From NCBI GenBank assembly GCA_944351395.1, contig CALVPP010000009.1, forward strand, positions 1 through 34,699: a stretch of DNA of 34,699 bases. Reading direction: 5' to 3'. The position numbers were made by a program, and so were the translations under genes. The notes below the pieces were generated by a model that saw nothing but the letters and a program-made list of their open reading frames with translations, was not told the DNA's origin and searched no databases. This DNA is from an uncultured Bacilli bacterium. Its GTDB lineage: Bacteria > Bacillota_I > Bacilli_A > RFN20 > CAG-826. Positions 1 through 6,978 of the stretch are shown here, piece after piece; the stretch's first letter is position 1; every line of letters begins with the position of its first letter.

Positions 1-81
1 AGTATTGGATAACTTAATTATAAGCGAGGACTATTTTTTATGCTTTAATTTAGTCTCACATCATTTGAATTAGTACAAAAA
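1..81. other. Left-edge non-coding stretch
   Basis: These 81 bases lie downstream of the gpsA stop on the minus strand. They are AT-rich and I see no open frame. An imperfect inverted repeat (arms around 25-32 and 51-58) has no good T-run after it, so I do not call a terminator. The neighbour to the left is outside the window. Confidence 0.4.
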
Positions 82-1080
82 TTAATCCTCACTCTTGAGA
101 GGTCTAAGCATGAGAGAGCGACAAATTATAGACGGTTTCTTTCCTTCGTAGATAATTTGATAAAGCGCTTCAATTATTGGTAGACGTAAACGATGTCTTT
201 CTCCTAATTCATGTAACACTTTAACAGTTCTAATACCTTCAACAGTTTTTGTATTCGTCTTTAAAAAATCTTTTACATCATCGTCACGTCCAATTTTTAA
301 ACCAGCTTCGAAATTACGCGAATGATAAGAATAGCATGTGACCATTAAATCGCCTATGCCAGTTAAACCATAAAGCGTTTCCTTTTTGGCACCGAAGTGG
401 CTGGCTACAAGACCAATTTCAACAAGTCCGCGCGTCACTAATGCGGCACGTGCATTATCGCCAAGTTTTAAACCTTCGATCATACCACTCGCTAGCGCAA
501 TAGCGTTTTTCATCGCTGTTTGATATTCAGCACCAATCTCATCTTTTAAGGTATAGACTCTAAAATAATCGTTAGAAAAAATGTTTTGAATAATGCGAGC
601 TTTATCTTCATCATTCGATACCGCACAAATAAGTGTGATGTGTCTTAATATGACTTCTTCTGCATGACTTGGTCCCAATAATGAACATGGTTCTCCTCTT
701 AAAGATGAAGGAATGATTTCTCTAATCAAATTAGAAATAGTAATATCCTCTTCTGGATCAAATCCTTTAGCGGTATTTAAGAAAATGACTTGACGATTTA
801 AACTATTTTTAATTTTTGACAATATTGAACGCATCGCAACAGTAGGAACAGAAAGAAGAAAAATCTCTCCAAAGTTTACCACTTCATCAATATTAGTTGT
901 CACACGCAAAGATGAAGGTAGAACAATGTTAGGGAAGTAACGAGTGTTTTCGTGTTTTAAATTGACGTTATTCGCATCTCCTTCATCATACGTCCAACAA
1001 AAAACGTCATGTCCATTATCGATGAGAACTTGCGCTAGAGCTGTTCCCCAAGTTCCAAGACCAAAAATGCTAATTTTCAT
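82..1080 (-). CDS. gpsA: NAD(P)-dependent glycerol-3-phosphate dehydrogenase
   Basis: GpsA reduces dihydroxyacetone phosphate to sn-glycerol 3-phosphate, the backbone of phospholipids, in the cytosol. The 332-residue length is typical. The N-terminus carries the Rossmann glycine motif GLGTWG (residues 7-12). NTAKG lies near 102-106, GPSHAEE near 136-142, and the catalytic lysine region AMKNAIALASG has Lys191; GLTGIGDLMVTC (238-249) is also family-typical. The ATG overlaps the der stop as ATGA (1077-1080), and a strong AGGAGG lies 9 nt upstream inside the der 3' end, so translation is probably coupled. It is the last gene of the small protein-cmk-der-gpsA run; der-gpsA adjacency is common in Firmicutes. 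Nothing looks broken. Confidence 0.96.
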   Translation of the reverse strand: MKISIFGLGTWGTALAQVLIDNGHDVFCWTYDEGDANNVNLKHENTRYFPNIVLPSSLRVTTNIDEVVNFGEIFLLSVPTVAMRSILSKIKNSLNRQVIFLNTAKGFDPEEDITISNLIREIIPSSLRGEPCSLLGPSHAEEVILRHITLICAVSNDEDKARIIQNIFSNDYFRVYTLKDEIGAEYQTAMKNAIALASGMIEGLKLGDNARAALVTRGLVEIGLVASHFGAKKETLYGLTGIGDLMVTCYSYHSRNFEAGLKIGRDDDVKDFLKTNTKTVEGIRTVKVLHELGERHRLRLPIIEALYQIIYEGKKPSIICRSLMLRPLKSED

Positions 1081-2390
1081 TGACTCTTCCTCCTGAAGAT
1101 AAGTTTTATAGGCGAACCATCGAAGACAAAAGTTTCGCGAAGTTTATTTTTCAAATATCGTTCATAAGAAAAGTGTACATAATTTGGATCATTGCAAAAA
1201 AGAACAATTGTCGGAGGTTTAATCGAAACTTGATTAGCGTAGTAAATTCGTAAACGACCACCATTAAAATCTGGAGCTTCGTTCATAATTTGTGCATCTT
1301 CCATAACGCTATTAAGCAAGGATGTTTGAATACGGCTAACATAACCATCATAAGCGACATCAATTGCTTTAAAAATAGTGTTGATTCTTTGCTTTTTTAA
1401 AGCAGATACGAAAACTATTGGAGCGTAGTCTAAAAACTTAAATTCTCTTCTAATTTTCTTTTCAAATTCTTGCATCGTATTAGTGTTTTTCTCCACTAAA
1501 TCCCACTTATTTACAACTATAATAATTGCTTTATCTTGCTCGATAGCGTAGCCGATGACATGCTTATCTTGCTCGATAATACCAGTCGATGCATCGATGA
1601 GTAAAAGGACGATATCACTTCTTTCAATAGCCTTAAGTGCCCGCAAGGCACTATATTTATCAATAGCTTCATAAATTTTTCCACGTCTTTTAAGACCGGC
1701 TGTATCAATAATTTTATACGTTCTCTCATCACGTCTAAAATCTATATCAATAGCGTCACGTGTCGTCCCTTCGATGTTGGATGTGATAAGCCTATCTTCG
1801 CCGACGATCGCGTTGGCTAAAGAAGATTTACCAACATTAGGTCTACCGACGAGAGTAAAACATATTTTACCTTCATCTTCATTCGTTTCAATATTCTTAG
1901 GCAAATAAGAAACGATTTTATCTAATAAATCGCCTATACCGATGCCGTGCACTCCACTCACTAGAAGTGGTTCCCCTAGTCCTAAAGCGTAAAAATCATC
2001 TAAATTGGCCTCTTTACTACGATTGTCTACCTTATTGACAGCAAGAATGATTGGTTTCTTAAATTTGCGTAATAGACGAGAAACTAGCATGTCGTCTTTT
2101 GTCACACCTAAATTGCCATCCGCTAAAAAGACGATGACGTCAGCTTCTTCCATCGCTATTTCAGTTTGAATTCTAATTTCTTCTTGAAAAGGGCGATCTT
2201 TTACTTCGATACCACCAGTATCAATGAGATAAAATTCATGTTCTAACCAAGAACATCTGCCATACATCCTATCGCGAGTAACACCAGGCATATCGTCGAC
2301 GATAGCGAGTCTTGTACCGAGTAATCGATTAAAAATCGTCGATTTACCAACATTAGGTGAACCGACGAGAGCGACGTAACCTTTATGCAT
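1077..2390 (-). CDS. der: Ribosome assembly GTPase Der (EngA)
   Basis: Der is an essential tandem-GTPase acting in 50S subunit maturation. From the ATG at 2390 the protein has 437 residues. Domain 1 shows the P-loop GSPNVGKST (10-18), DTGG and NKVD (about 119-122). Domain 2 shows GRPNVGKSS (about 182-190), EGTTRD, DTAG (about 229-232) and NKWD (294-297). A KH-like C-terminal domain follows and ends in a basic tail. I prefer ATG 2390 to an in-frame TTG at 2417: it matches the family N-terminus, has a GGTGA-type site upstream and overlaps cmk by only 8 nt. It overlaps gpsA by 4 nt. In many Firmicutes rpsA lies between cmk and der; here it does not. Confidence 0.96.
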   Translation of the reverse strand: MHKGYVALVGSPNVGKSTIFNRLLGTRLAIVDDMPGVTRDRMYGRCSWLEHEFYLIDTGGIEVKDRPFQEEIRIQTEIAMEEADVIVFLADGNLGVTKDDMLVSRLLRKFKKPIILAVNKVDNRSKEANLDDFYALGLGEPLLVSGVHGIGIGDLLDKIVSYLPKNIETNEDEGKICFTLVGRPNVGKSSLANAIVGEDRLITSNIEGTTRDAIDIDFRRDERTYKIIDTAGLKRRGKIYEAIDKYSALRALKAIERSDIVLLLIDASTGIIEQDKHVIGYAIEQDKAIIIVVNKWDLVEKNTNTMQEFEKKIRREFKFLDYAPIVFVSALKKQRINTIFKAIDVAYDGYVSRIQTSLLNSVMEDAQIMNEAPDFNGGRLRIYYANQVSIKPPTIVLFCNDPNYVHFSYERYLKNKLRETFVFDGSPIKLIFRRKSQ

Positions 2391-3057
2391 TGAAATCACC
2401 ACACTTATTTTTGACAATTTCTAATACAGCATTGACGACTTCATCAACGCTCATGAACGACGTATCGACGAGCACGCTATCAGGTGCAGCTTTAAGAGGA
2501 GCAAAATCTCTATGCGAATCAATATAATCTCTTTTACGCACGTCATTCTCAATATCCTCTAAAGTGCAAGGGATACCTTTTTGCATGTTTTCTTCGTATC
2601 GACGAATAGCCCTAGTTTCGACTGATGCGATTTGAAATATTTTCACGCTTGCATCAGGTAAAACGTATGTACCAATATCACGCCCATCCATCACGACGTT
2701 ATCATTCTTAGCCATCTTGCGTTGTTGTTCTACTAAAGCTAGCCTAATATCTTTATAACTCGCAATATAAGAAACATTCGCATTGACATCTGGTTCTCTA
2801 ATTCTACGCGTGACATCTTCCCCATTTAAATAGACTTTGTTGTCTGAAGTCAACTTAATATCGACATCTGGGATGAGAGAACAACTAACTTTTTCATCTT
2901 TCGGATCTAATCCTTTATTTAAAACATGAACTGTAAAAGCGCGATACATCGCCCCTGTATCGATGTAAGTAAAACCTAAAATTTCAGCGACGCGTTTAGC
3001 GACAGTCGACTTACCTGCTGCGGCAGGACCATCAATAGCAATACTAATATGATTCAT
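2383..3057 (-). CDS. cmk: Cytidylate kinase
   Basis: Cmk phosphorylates CMP and dCMP with ATP in the cytosol, feeding CTP and dCTP pools. The 224 residues match the bacterial family. The P-loop IDGPAAAGKST spans residues 8-18, DTGAMYR 33-39, and the NMP-binding signature MDGRDIGT 123-130. RRYEENMQKG-type lid residues follow. A GAGGAAG ribosome site lies upstream of the ATG. The 3' end overlaps the der start by 8 nt and the upstream small gene ends 17 nt before it, so this is operonic. Confidence 0.96.
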   Translation of the reverse strand: MNHISIAIDGPAAAGKSTVAKRVAEILGFTYIDTGAMYRAFTVHVLNKGLDPKDEKVSCSLIPDVDIKLTSDNKVYLNGEDVTRRIREPDVNANVSYIASYKDIRLALVEQQRKMAKNDNVVMDGRDIGTYVLPDASVKIFQIASVETRAIRRYEENMQKGIPCTLEDIENDVRKRDYIDSHRDFAPLKAAPDSVLVDTSFMSVDEVVNAVLEIVKNKCGDFNA

Positions 3058-3074
3058 AAAGCAAACTTCCTCTA

Positions 3075-3416
3075 TTATCTAAAAAGAGCAATACCGAAGC
3101 CAATTATGAGTCCGATAATCGCAAGAGAAATGATACAGACGATGATGTAATAAACACGAATACTCTTTTTCATTCGCATATATGAAAAAGTAGATAATTT
3201 AAGATTTTGGTCTTTTTTACCATCATCATAAAGTTCCTCATAATCGAGCCCTAAATCTGGATGAGACATAAGATTGCTTAATTCTTTTTGTTTTGCAAAA
3301 TCAACACTAGATTTAGGTGACTGAAAAGTTGTCACAGTATCAAAATCGTCATCGTCCATAGAATCGATGGCTTCTCTTTTTTTACGGAATAATTCTTTAC
3401 GTGTTCTTTTCGTCAT
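3075..3416 (-). CDS. Small tail-anchored membrane protein, unknown function
   Basis: I do not recognise this 113-residue protein. The first 20 residues are strongly basic (TKRTRKELFRKKREA), followed by an acidic patch (DDDDFD, 21-26) and a hydrophilic middle. Residues 88-112 form one hydrophobic segment ending three residues from the C-terminus, so it is probably a tail-anchored or single-pass protein with a cytosolic N-terminal domain. AGAAGG lies upstream of the ATG. It is the first gene of the cmk-der-gpsA run (17 nt from cmk). A weak divergent promoter could lie in the 3417-3480 gap it shares with the ferredoxin gene. The function is open. Confidence 0.7.
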   Translation of the reverse strand: MTKRTRKELFRKKREAIDSMDDDDFDTVTTFQSPKSSVDFAKQKELSNLMSHPDLGLDYEELYDDGKKDQNLKLSTFSYMRMKKSIRVYYIIVCIISLAIIGLIIGFGIALFR

Positions 3417-3480
3417 ATGTAACCTTCTAAATACTTATTTTAGTTTAAAATAAAGAACAAGTCATCAACAAAGACCATTC

Positions 3481-3508
3481 TTGACAAAATTTGCATATAT
3501 TTTATAAT
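3481..3508 (+). promoter_or_regulatory. Sigma-A-type promoter of the ferredoxin gene
   Basis: TTGACA (3481-3486), 16 nt, then TATAAT (3503-3508): a consensus pair ending 27 nt before the ferredoxin ATG, with AGGAGG at 3520-3525. Confidence 0.85.
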
Positions 3509-3535
3509 TACTTACGTCTAGGAGGACGAAAGTTT

Positions 3536-3724
3536 ATGGCAAAAAAAGTCCATGTTAATAAGGATGCTTGCATCGGCTGTGGTCTCTGCACAGGCTTACT
3601 TCCATCCGTCTTCGAATTCGATGATGATGGCAAAGCTAAAGCGAACGATGTCCCAGCAGAAGACGAAGGCTCAATCGCCGATGTCGTCGCTCAGTGCCCA
3701 GTAGGCGCGATCGAAGAAGAATAG
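3536..3724 (+). CDS. fer: 4Fe-4S ferredoxin
   Basis: This is a small soluble electron carrier. From the ATG at 3536 it has 62 residues, the size of the Bacillus-type single-cluster ferredoxin. The ligands are C12-x2-C15-x2-C18 and C54 in the CPVGAI motif, one [4Fe-4S] cluster. The chain is very acidic, as usual. The ATG is favoured by AGGAGG 10 nt upstream; an in-frame upstream extension to 3491 would start inside the promoter and is rejected. It is monocistronic, with its own consensus promoter and a bidirectional terminator after it. The suf genes about 6 kb away could supply its cluster. Confidence 0.93.
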   Translation: MAKKVHVNKDACIGCGLCTGLLPSVFEFDDDGKAKANDVPAEDEGSIADVVAQCPVGAIEEE

Positions 3725-3751
3725 TTAATTCTTCAAAATATTGCAAAAAAG

Positions 3752-3772
3752 AAAAGAGCAATTAGCTCTTTT
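3752..3772. terminator. Bidirectional terminator between fer and the ECF gene
   Basis: Arms AAAAGAGC (3752-3759) and GCTCTTTT (3765-3772) enclose a 5-nt loop, with T-runs on both strands. It serves fer on plus. On minus it overlaps the stop codon of the ECF S-component gene. Confidence 0.85.
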
Positions 3773-4433
3773 TTTCTTGCTCACTTTGATCTATAACTTC
3801 TGCTTCAACTATTTTATGATGCTTTTTATTATAAATGTTTGCTAATTTTTCAATCGTTTTTCGCATGAGTTTATAAATGAGAAGAGTGGCTACTATAACT
3901 ATTGCATCTTTAAATAAATTAAACGGTAGAGCGATGTAGAAACCATAAGACCAGTCGAGATTAGTGACCATTGGAAATTGTTCTTGAATCATAGATAAAT
4001 CTAAATTGAATAAATAACAATAAAAAGGAACTGATACATAAATATTTAATATAAGAGCGAATAATAATTGTGACACTAAGCCAATTGATAAACCGAATAA
4101 AGCCCATTTAAATTTGCGATGATATTTGTAGATGAATATTGCTGGTAAAATAAAAGCTAAAGACAGTAAAAGATCAGTGGCTTCACCTACACACATGGTG
4201 GAAGTAAAAGGTAATTTAATAATTGTCTTTATTAATATAGTCGTCGCCCCCACTAATGGTCCGTATGCAAAACCAGCGATAAAACATGGAATTTCATCCA
4301 AATGTATTTCTAAAAATGATGGTGCAAAAGGGACTTTAAATTGTAATCCAGGAACGACATATAAGATAGTAGCAATAGCACCAAATATTGCCGATCGCGT
4401 CATGAAGAGAATGATGTTGTGTGTCTTTGACAT
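3762..4433 (-). CDS. ribU: Riboflavin ECF transporter S component
   Basis: This is a membrane substrate-binding subunit of an energy-coupling-factor transporter. The 223 residues contain about six hydrophobic helices and a charged C-terminal tail. The conserved ECF S segment PSFLEIHLDEIPCFIAGF near residues 38-55, followed by YGPLVG, resembles RibU. Riboflavin specificity is inferred mainly from the FMN riboswitch directly upstream. The ATG at 4433 lies only 8 nt after the riboswitch expression hairpin, whose right arm holds part of the AGGAG ribosome site. The shared ECF ATPases and T subunit are not in the window; in Firmicutes they often sit near rplQ-truA-rplM, beyond the right edge of this window. 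Confidence 0.87.
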   Translation of the reverse strand: MSKTHNIILFMTRSAIFGAIATILYVVPGLQFKVPFAPSFLEIHLDEIPCFIAGFAYGPLVGATTILIKTIIKLPFTSTMCVGEATDLLLSLAFILPAIFIYKYHRKFKWALFGLSIGLVSQLLFALILNIYVSVPFYCYLFNLDLSMIQEQFPMVTNLDWSYGFYIALPFNLFKDAIVIVATLLIYKLMRKTIEKLANIYNKKHHKIVEAEVIDQSEQEKKS

Positions 4434-4439
4434 AAAAAA

Positions 4440-4457
4440 CTCCTAGCCAGGGCTAGG
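4440..4457 (-). terminator. Riboswitch expression-platform hairpin
   Basis: Read on minus, CCTAGCC (4457-4451) pairs with GGCTAGG (4448-4442) and is followed by AG and six T directly before the ATG. The same bases carry the AGGAG ribosome site (4444-4440). The hairpin could therefore act as an intrinsic terminator, as a ribosome-site sequestering stem, or both. Confidence 0.75.
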
Positions 4458-4471
4458 AAAAAAGTAAATTG

Positions 4472-4579
4472 TACTTCTTTCATCTTGACTATAACAATCG
4501 CCACTTGAATCACGCAAGTTCAGCCGTTTTGGCTCGCGGGGTATACCGCCGGTCGGAAATTTCATCCTGCCCTGAAGTA
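4472..4579 (-). ncRNA. FMN riboswitch (RFN element)
   Basis: The minus strand shows the hallmark RFN core TTCAGGGCAGG, then GAAATTTCCGACCGGCGGT, and further GCGAGCC with its partner GGCT. P1 is formed by TACTTC (4579-4574) and GAAGTA (4477-4472), which sets both ends. It lies upstream of the ECF S-component gene. In this family FMN binding switches expression off. The expression hairpin lies at 4440-4457. Confidence 0.95.
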
Positions 4580-4584
4580 ATTTA

Positions 4585-4615
4585 ATTATAAACCATTGTT
4601 AATAAAAAGAATCAA
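4585..4615 (-). promoter_or_regulatory. Probable promoter of the riboswitch transcript
   Basis: On minus, TATAAT at 4590-4585 puts transcription start near 4578, at the first base of riboswitch P1. TTGATT (4615-4610) could be the -35, with a long 19-nt spacer. Confidence 0.55.
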
Positions 4616-4744
4616 TAAAAAATTAATTAGAAAAACAACTATGATCATATTTTCTAAATTAGATAATAGAATTAGAGAAACCGCTATACTCAAAATTTTA
4701 AGATTTTTTAAATTTTTTTATTAAATTTTTTATTCAAATATTTT
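4616..4744. other. AT-rich intergenic stretch
   Basis: This is the left part of the 433-nt gap between ribU and hsp20. It is almost pure A/T from 4690 to 4744 with long T-runs. I see no open frame or RNA gene. It may act as an upstream AT-rich element for the hsp20 promoter. Confidence 0.4.
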
Positions 4745-4763
4745 TAATTCACATAGTGAATTA
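4745..4763. promoter_or_regulatory. Perfect palindrome upstream of hsp20
   Basis: TAATTCAC-ATA-GTGAATTA is a perfect 8+8 inverted repeat around 3 nt, 28 nt upstream of the hsp20 -35. It is unlike CIRCE. It could be an operator for another regulator; no T-run makes it a clear terminator. Confidence 0.45.
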
Positions 4764-4777
4764 TTTTTCTAAAATAT

Positions 4778-4804
4778 TTAGCACTTAAATCTTGACAGTG
4801 CTAA
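4778..4804 (+). promoter_or_regulatory. CIRCE operator 1 (HrcA site)
   Basis: TTAGCACTT-N9-CAGTGCTAA, with the 9-9-9 architecture of CIRCE. The hsp20 -35 hexamer TTGACA (4792-4797) lies inside it, so repressor binding would block RNA polymerase. Confidence 0.9.
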
Positions 4805-4819
4805 TATTAGGTCTATAAT
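4792..4819 (+). promoter_or_regulatory. hsp20 promoter
   Basis: TTGACA (4792-4797), 16 nt, TATAAT (4814-4819). The expected start near 4826 falls in CIRCE 2. Confidence 0.9.
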
Positions 4820-4823
4820 ATAG

Positions 4824-4850
4824 TTAGCACTTAAAAAGTAAGAGTGCTAA
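4824..4850 (+). promoter_or_regulatory. CIRCE operator 2 (HrcA site)
   Basis: TTAGCACTT-N9-GAGTGCTAA. It covers the predicted transcription start and ends just before the AAGGAGG ribosome site (4852-4858). It is closer to the CIRCE consensus than copy 1. Confidence 0.93.
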
Positions 4851-4867
4851 TAAGGAGGCTAAAATTT

Positions 4868-5296
4868 ATGGCAAAATATGAAACACAACTTCGTCATCAC
4901 TATGATGACTATCTCTTCCCATTCGATAATCTATTCGAGGACTTCTTCCCTACTTCTACTAGAAATAGCGAGATGCTTAAAACTGATATCGAAGAAACTA
5001 ACGATCACTACATCTTAAAAATGGAAGTTCCTGGCGTTAAGAAAGAAGATGTCAAAATGTCTTATGAAGATGGTTATCTAACTATTTCTTGTACAAAGAA
5101 CGAACATCGTGATGAAAAAGAACATCGCAAATATGTGCGTAAAGAAAGATACTTTGGTCAATATTCTCGTTCTTTCTACATCGGTGAAATGGACGAAAAG
5201 AACATTGAAGCTAAGTTAGAAGATGGCATTTTGAACATTACTCTTCCAAAAGAAGAACAAAAAGTTTCCTCGAAAAAATATATCGAAATTAAATAA
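4868..5296 (+). CDS. hsp20: Small heat-shock protein (Hsp20/alpha-crystallin)
   Basis: This is an ATP-independent holdase that binds unfolding proteins under stress. It has 142 residues. The N-terminal arm contains FDNLFEDFFP, typical of bacterial Hsp20. The alpha-crystallin domain runs from about residue 37 (LKTDIEETNDHYILKMEVPG) to GILNITLPKEE near the end. The start is ATG 4868, 9 nt after AAGGAGG; a GTG at 4844 lies in CIRCE 2 and is rejected. Tandem CIRCE boxes predict HrcA repression. The CDS stands alone, and its terminator lies inside the convergent parB 3' end. Confidence 0.95.
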   Translation: MAKYETQLRHHYDDYLFPFDNLFEDFFPTSTRNSEMLKTDIEETNDHYILKMEVPGVKKEDVKMSYEDGYLTISCTKNEHRDEKEHRKYVRKERYFGQYSRSFYIGEMDEKNIEAKLEDGILNITLPKEEQKVSSKKYIEIK

Positions 5297-5310
5297 GAGT
5301 TTGTTGCCTA

Positions 5311-6183
5311 TTATTTAGATGAGGGTTTCCTAGGTCTAGGGGCCCTCTTTTTTGATTTATTTTGCAATAATTCAGCTAAGAATTTATCTCTTTCATTTTC
5401 ACTATTAAATTTAAAAGTTACTTGTAATCTAGCATAGCTTGAATCACAGTGATATTTGCTATCAATTTTTTTCTTAAATTTTTCGTCATTAACATCATGC
5501 TTATAGGCATAAACTAATTTCTCAACATCGTGAACACTTAAATTATCAGCATATATTCTTTTTAATAAGTCTTGCATGATAGATTCTGGCAGTGCAACTA
5601 AAGCTTTAGCGTGCCCGTAGGTCAATCTACCGGAACTTAAATCATTTAATACAGGTTCTGGTAATGTTAATAAACGAACGATGTTTGTCACCTGAGGACG
5701 AGAAATATGGATGAGAGTGGCAAGATTATTTTGCGAGTAATTATATTCTTTTATAATCTTATCGAGCACAAGAGCCATTTCGACAATATTTCTCTCTTTA
5801 TGATCGTTGATGTCGCTTAGTAAAGTAAATAAAAGATCTTCATCACTCACATTTAAAACGATACAAGGAATAGGAGATATCTTAAGCATCTTAGCGGCTA
5901 GTAATCTCTTTCTTCCTAAGACTATTTCATAATGGTCTTTTTTGCCTCTGACGATAAGAGGTGTTCGAAAGCCATTTTTCTTCAAAGTTTCGCCGATGGA
6001 CTTTAAAAGAGTTTCACTAAGTTTTGCTTTCTTCAAGAATGCATTGTCATCGATGAGTTTCGTTTCAATGTCTTTGATAGAATTAGATTGATATTCCTTT
6101 TCCATGTCGCGAATGACATCGCTTTTAGCAAATTTTTTCACTAATTCTTTCAAATCTTGGTCAATGATTTTGTTGTTGTTCAT
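5311..6183 (-). CDS. parB: ParB/Spo0J-like chromosome segregation protein, divergent
   Basis: ParB proteins bind parS, slide as CTP-dependent clamps and recruit SMC. This 290-residue protein keeps the family order: an N-terminal nuclease-like fold (about 40-130), a helix-turn-helix (about 150-170, [20 protein letters not shown]), [11 protein letters not shown] (185-195) and a basic C-terminus. The clamp motifs are unusual: the usual GERR box reads GRKR (90-93), and the ENxxR region reads SDIND (123-127). The N-terminal QPR signature is missing. The ATG at 6183 has GGAG upstream and lies 23 nt inside parA, so translation is coupled. It is the last gene of the suf-mnmG-rsmG-parAB run. A Noc-like role is an alternative, but the position after parA favours ParB. 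I found no canonical parS in the window. Confidence 0.85.
   Translation of the reverse strand: MNNNKIIDQDLKELVKKFAKSDVIRDMEKEYQSNSIKDIETKLIDDNAFLKKAKLSETLLKSIGETLKKNGFRTPLIVRGKKDHYEIVLGRKRLLAAKMLKISPIPCIVLNVSDEDLLFTLLSDINDHKERNIVEMALVLDKIIKEYNYSQNNLATLIHISRPQVTNIVRLLTLPEPVLNDLSSGRLTYGHAKALVALPESIMQDLLKRIYADNLSVHDVEKLVYAYKHDVNDEKFKKKIDSKYHCDSSYARLQVTFKFNSENERDKFLAELLQNKSKKRAPRPRKPSSK
5321..5353 (+). terminator. hsp20 terminator inside the parB 3' coding end
   Basis: Plus strand: GAGGG (5321-5325) pairs with CCCTC (5343-5347) and inner CCTAG (5329-5333) with CTAGG (5336-5340), followed by six T (5348-5353). It starts 25 nt after the hsp20 stop and lies wholly within parB codons, encoding the basic and proline-rich tail of ParB. 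Confidence 0.8.
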
Positions 6184-6943
6184 AATCTAAAATCTCCTTT
6201 GCTAAATTTAAATATGAAGTAGACCCAAGAGAAGTGGGTCGATAAAGAATGGAAGGTAGGCCTCTAGCGTTCGCTTCTGGCAATGTCACATTACGAGGAA
6301 TATGAGTAAGGAATGTTTTCTCTTTGAATAAGCCTCGAATTTGACTCATCACTTCTGTTGCTAATCTAATACGTGCGTCGTACATCGTAAGCAGAAACCC
6401 TTCAATTGCTAAACTATGGTTGTATTCTGATTGTATTTTAGAAATGCTTGCGAGCACTTGTGCGACAGCCTCTAGAGCAAAATATTCGCATTGTACAGGT
6501 ATGATCACAGTATCACACGCTACAAGAGCGTTTATGCTGAGCAAACCTAAAGAGGGTGGACAATCGATAATCATGTAATCATATATTTTCTTAATTTTTG
6601 ACAAGACGTTTTTTAAAAGAAAATAAGGTTGTTCATTTTTGCCATTACTTTGTAGATAAGATTCTAAAGAAGTTAATTTAATGTTAGCAGGAAGCAAATC
6701 TAAACCATTCATCGTCGATTTTTTTATAATACGATTGACGTCGTAATCATAAGCTAAACAATCAAAAATAGAACGATTTAAAAGAGTAATATCGATTCCG
6801 ACACCGCGAGAAGAATTACCCTGTGGATCCATATCGATGAGAAGCACTCTTTTACCAAGATGAGCAAAAGAGGCACTTAAATTAATGGCAGTAGTAGTTT
6901 TACCGACTCCACCTTTTTGATTAGCAATAGCGATAATCTTCAT
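6161..6943 (-). CDS. parA: ParA/Soj chromosome partitioning ATPase
   Basis: This is a deviant Walker-type ATPase that works with ParB in origin segregation and, in Bacillus, modulates DnaA. It has 260 residues. The deviant Walker A KGGVGKTT spans residues 10-17, DMDPQGN 37-43 and IIDCPPSLG 125-133. It lies 35 nt after rsmG, the conserved mnmG-rsmG-soj-spo0J order near many Firmicute origins. No Shine-Dalgarno precedes the ATG; instead TATAAT (6955-6950) lies 6 nt before it, so an internal leaderless transcript is possible. parB starts 23 nt before its end. Confidence 0.95.
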   Translation of the reverse strand: MKIIAIANQKGGVGKTTTAINLSASFAHLGKRVLLIDMDPQGNSSRGVGIDITLLNRSIFDCLAYDYDVNRIIKKSTMNGLDLLPANIKLTSLESYLQSNGKNEQPYFLLKNVLSKIKKIYDYMIIDCPPSLGLLSINALVACDTVIIPVQCEYFALEAVAQVLASISKIQSEYNHSLAIEGFLLTMYDARIRLATEVMSQIRGLFKEKTFLTHIPRNVTLPEANARGLPSILYRPTSLGSTSYLNLAKEILDYEQQQNH

Positions 6944-6949
6944 ATTTAA

Positions 6950-6955
6950 ATTATA
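6950..6955 (-). promoter_or_regulatory. -10 box 6 nt upstream of parA
   Basis: TATAAT on minus followed by TTAAAT and the parA ATG. The expected start coincides with the A of ATG. The -35 region is only T-rich, so the call rests on the -10 and the absent ribosome site. Confidence 0.5.
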
Positions 6956-6978
6956 GAATAAAAATGTCGTGAAAAAAA

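Noticed and set aside
2391-2417. TTG start for der nine codons upstream
   Set aside because: It deepens the overlap with cmk to 35 nt, whereas ATG 2390 matches the conserved Der N-terminus.
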